The notes below the pieces were generated by a model, which ran no database searches, was not told the origin of the DNA, and was given only the letters and a program-made list of their open reading frames with translations. The translations under genes were made by a program, and so were the position numbers. This document shows, one piece after another, positions 6,052 through 7,800 of a stretch of DNA of 7,800 nucleotides; the stretch's first letter is position 1; each line of letters starts with the position of its first letter. Source of the stretch: an uncultured Longilinea sp. (GTDB lineage: Bacteria; Chloroflexota; Anaerolineae; Anaerolineales; Anaerolineaceae); NCBI GenBank assembly GCA_937863945.1, contig CALMIB010000323.1, positions 1-7,800 of the forward strand, written 5' to 3'.

Positions 6052-6072
6052 CCCGTTATCGTGTGACATGGG

Positions 6073-6106
6073 AGAACAAGCCGTCAGTTATCTGTCGGCT
6101 TGTTCT
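6073..6106 (+). terminator. Hairpin terminator at the end of the gcv operon
   Basis: AGAACAAGCCG (6073-6083) and CGGCTTGTTCT (6096-6106) form a perfect 11-bp stem around a 12-nt loop, which can itself pair CAG with CTG. The tract that follows (ATTATTATGG) is AT-rich but not a pure T-run, so release may be less efficient than at the other terminators. Confidence 0.7.
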
Positions 6107-6175
6107 ATTATTATGGTTATGGATGGGTTTGTTTCACTTTGCTGCCACATGCATGCGAACAAAGGGGGATGCATC

Positions 6176-6322
6176 ATGTTATTCAGCTTGAAGGAAAAAG
6201 GACAGGGTTTGGTTGAATATGCACTAATTCTTATCCTTGCAAGCATCATTGTGGTGGTTGTGTTGTATTTACTGGGTCCGGCAATTGGGAATTTGTACAG
6301 CAACATCGTTGACAACATTTAA
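6176..6322 (+). CDS. Flp-type (type IVb) pilin, small
   Basis: This is a 48-residue prepilin. A short leader ending in Lys-Gly (MLFSLKEKG, 1-9) is followed by QGLVEYALILIL, with Glu14 at position 5 of the mature chain and Tyr15 next to it. This is the Glu-Tyr signature of Flp pilins, cut by a TadV/PilD-type prepilin peptidase after Gly9. Then comes a hydrophobic helix (about 16-34) and the family ending LGPAIGNLYSNIV. The mature 39-residue peptide would assemble into thin tad/Flp pili or related surface filaments. GGGGG (6164-6168) lies seven bases before this ATG. An upstream in-frame ATG at 6149 would only lengthen the leader and has a worse ribosome site. No tad assembly genes are in the window, and terminators stand on both sides, so this pilin is probably transcribed alone. 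I saw no convincing promoter in the 69 nt before it. Confidence 0.9.
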   Translation: MLFSLKEKGQGLVEYALILILASIIVVVVLYLLGPAIGNLYSNIVDNI

Positions 6323-6342
6323 TCTAACCGTAATAAATTTTG

Positions 6343-6370
6343 CCAAATGGCGACGCCATTTGGTTTTTTT
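6343..6370 (+). terminator. Rho-independent terminator after the pilin gene
   Basis: CCAAATGGC (6343-6351) pairs perfectly with GCCATTTGG (6355-6363) around a 3-nt loop, followed by seven T (6364-6370). The hairpin begins 20 nt after the pilin stop codon and fits strong expression of a single small gene. Confidence 0.95.
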
Positions 6371-6383
6371 AAGTCCAGAGAAT

Positions 6384-6412
6384 TTGACAAGCGGTTGGGA
6401 ATAAGGTATACC
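6384..6412 (+). promoter_or_regulatory. Sigma-70-type promoter of the metallophosphoesterase gene
   Basis: A perfect -35 box TTGACA (6384-6389), a 17-nt spacer and a -10 box TATACC (6407-6412) lie between the pilin terminator and the next start codon. The predicted start near 6419 leaves a leader of only about 12 nt before ATG 6431, without a recognisable Shine-Dalgarno sequence. Confidence 0.7.
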
Positions 6413-6430
6413 CCATACTGCTGAAAAATT

Positions 6431-7582
6431 ATGGACAACAACGAATACCCCGTTCGCGACTTCACAAATACGCGGAGCTTTCCCGGAACTGCCGATAACG
6501 AATTGGATACCGCCTTGCACGGATTTGAAAAAATCCAATCGGTGTCCAACCTCTTATTCGCGCTGGCATTATTGGCGGTCGCAGCCGCTTTTTCTCGGAT
6601 GGACTGGCGCTTTGGTCTCATCCTGTGGGGATTTTTCCTGCTTGATTGGGCATTGCTGGCGCTTTTACCGGTTTTTAAGAAATCCTTTGGACCTGCCAAA
6701 CCACCGACCACGCTCCTGGTCGCCGGGCGGAGCCTGGCAGCCTTGCTGCCCTGGCCTGTAAACGTTGCCCTGCAGGTGCTGGGCACTTTGCTGGTCATTT
6801 ACGGCTTTTGGATCGAACCCCACCACATCCATGTCAGCCGACAAAAGCTGGTTTCGAATAAATTGCAGCCCGGAACAAGACTGCGCATGCTACACCTGGG
6901 CGATTTACACGTCGAACGCCTGACCGAGCGGGAACGCCAGTTGACCCACATGGTCAAATCGCTTCAGCCCGATTTGATCCTGTTCTCGGGCGACTTCCTC
7001 AATTTATCTTATTTGACCGATCCGGTTGCCCAGGCGGCCGCCCGTGAGGTCATACAGGCGTGGCAGGCGCCGCTGGGTGTTTTTGCGGTCAAAGGCAGCC
7101 CGGCTGTCGATCTTGAGGAGAGCGTCGCCCGGGTGCTGGAAGGACTACCAATCAAATTATTGGAACAGGATGTGGTGACGCTGGGAGTTGGAGAAGATGC
7201 CATTCGAATCGCGGGGTTGACTTGCTCGCACAAGCCGTTCGTTGATTTTCCACTTCTCAGGCAAATGCTCGCGCCCCCATCTGATCAATTCACCATCCTG
7301 CTTTACCACAGTCCGGATCTTGCGCCGCAGGCCGCCGGGTTGGACATCGACCTACAACTATCCGGCCACACGCACGGAGGGCAGGTACGACTGCCCGGCC
7401 TGGGGGCCATCCTGACCGGTTCGCTATACGGGCGCCGCTTCCAATCCGGTAAGTATTTTCTTGGCAATCTGACCCTGTACATCACGCGCGGAATCGGCAT
7501 GGAAGGCGCCGGAGCGCCCCGCGTCCGGTTTCTATGCCCGCCCGAAATCACACTCTGGGAAATCGCAGGAAGCAATTCCTGA
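6431..7582 (+). CDS. Membrane-anchored calcineurin-like metallophosphoesterase with altered GNH motif
   Basis: This 383-residue protein begins with a polar tail (1-36) and hydrophobic helices at about 37-54, 61-81 and 94-126, the last one possibly broken. A YkuE-like metallophosphoesterase domain follows from about 148. Metal-site motifs are GDLH (157-160: Asp158, His160), SGDFLN (186-191: Asp188, Asn191), YHSPD (292-296: His293) and GHTHGGQVRLP (312-322: His313, His315). The usual third motif, GNH(D/E), reads G222-S-P-A-V-D227 after GVFAV, so the Asn metal ligand and the catalytic His appear to be missing. Family members hydrolyse phosphomonoesters or phosphodiesters, some acting on lipid-linked substrates at the membrane, but no substrate is readable here and activity is uncertain. 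The start fits the promoter and gives the full membrane region. It lacks a Shine-Dalgarno sequence. The TTG-started gene downstream begins after 33 nt and may be cotranscribed. Confidence 0.85.
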   Translation: MDNNEYPVRDFTNTRSFPGTADNELDTALHGFEKIQSVSNLLFALALLAVAAAFSRMDWRFGLILWGFFLLDWALLALLPVFKKSFGPAKPPTTLLVAGRSLAALLPWPVNVALQVLGTLLVIYGFWIEPHHIHVSRQKLVSNKLQPGTRLRMLHLGDLHVERLTERERQLTHMVKSLQPDLILFSGDFLNLSYLTDPVAQAAAREVIQAWQAPLGVFAVKGSPAVDLEESVARVLEGLPIKLLEQDVVTLGVGEDAIRIAGLTCSHKPFVDFPLLRQMLAPPSDQFTILLYHSPDLAPQAAGLDIDLQLSGHTHGGQVRLPGLGAILTGSLYGRRFQSGKYFLGNLTLYITRGIGMEGAGAPRVRFLCPPEITLWEIAGSNS

Positions 7583-7615
7583 TCCAACCTAACCTTTCAC
7601 CATCGGGAGGAAGCC

Positions 7616-7800
7616 TTGACCACACCTTTTGTTGAACCCGCCGTTTCCATCCATTTTGAAATCACCTCGGAGAAACCTTTAGCAACCGAATTGCAGGTGA
7701 TTTTTAAGCCTGCTGCCGAAAAACCCGCCCTGGGTGCGGCTGGCGCGCAGGCCGGCGATACCGTGCTGCTGGACGGCAAAACGGTGCTTGTATCGTTGGG
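7616..7800 (+). CDS. Start of a TTG-initiated gene, possibly M17 leucyl aminopeptidase (3' end outside window)
   Basis: An open frame runs from TTG 7616 to the window edge (61 codons). GGGAGG (7605-7610) is five bases upstream, which is the reason for choosing a TTG start; no in-frame ATG or GTG sits at a comparable distance from a ribosome site. The visible protein begins (M)TTPFVEPAVSIHFEI, then has ATELQVIFKPAAEKP, a Gly/Ala-rich stretch, and DTVLLDGKTVLVSLG. An acidic N-terminal sandwich-like region ending in G-K-x-x-L-V-x-L-G resembles the N-terminal domain of cytosol (M17, PepA-like) leucyl aminopeptidases, where GLG is followed by a Lys-rich helix. The catalytic domain is not in the window, so this assignment is tentative. 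Confidence 0.55.
   Translation, partial: MTTPFVEPAVSIHFEITSEKPLATELQVIFKPAAEKPALGAAGAQAGDTVLLDGKTVLVSL

Noticed and set aside
5512..6069. A 185-codon minus-strand frame opposite the end of gcvPB
   Set aside because: It is a shadow of gcvPB with no independent domain or ribosome site.

Overview
The window looks like a bacterial chromosome of moderate GC content. The gene mix (a DUF4342 protein, a radical SAM/HhH protein, split glycine decarboxylase, a lone Flp-type pilin, and promoters placed directly on start codons) fits Chloroflexota, perhaps an Anaerolineae-like lineage. That placement is inferred from protein flavour, not from a marker gene. All credible genes lie on the + strand. TGA closes several ordinary genes here (the YbaK-like gene, gcvPA and the phosphoesterase), so TGA is not reassigned wholesale.

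Layout. The 3' end of a DUF4342 protein is followed by a clean intrinsic terminator (223-246). A near-consensus promoter (252-280) then ends six bases before the ATG of a radical SAM protein with a C-terminal HhH motif (287-1444). A YbaK/EbsC-type editing-domain protein follows after 9 nt (1454-1936), and it too has a promoter-like sequence ending six bases before its ATG. Next is a membrane-anchored rhodanese (2001-2492) whose reading frame contains one TGA at codon 123, two residues after the predicted catalytic Cys121. The rhodanese domain continues intact beyond it.

Region 2493-2855 is a regulatory leader. It holds an extended -10 promoter, a tandem glycine riboswitch (2624-2796) and an overlapping intrinsic terminator (2796-2825). 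It controls gcvH-gcvPA-gcvPB (2856-6051), which encode the lipoyl carrier and the two-subunit glycine decarboxylase. Neither gcvT nor lpd is present in the window. A hairpin (6073-6106) closes the operon. A 48-residue Flp-type pilin (6176-6322) with its own strong terminator follows, then a membrane-anchored metallophosphoesterase with an altered metal-site motif (6431-7582), and the start of a TTG-initiated gene that resembles the N-terminus of an M17 leucyl aminopeptidase (7616 to the window end).

The strongest candidate for something new is the rhodanese with the in-frame TGA. The TGA replaces a residue that is Cys in the C-x-C-P subfamily of rhodaneses, and it is followed at once by an imperfect hairpin (2370-2419) with the geometry of a bacterial SECIS element. 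It may be a selenoprotein with a Cys-Thr-Sec active site. The main alternative is a simple TGC-to-TGA nonsense mutation or sequencing error.
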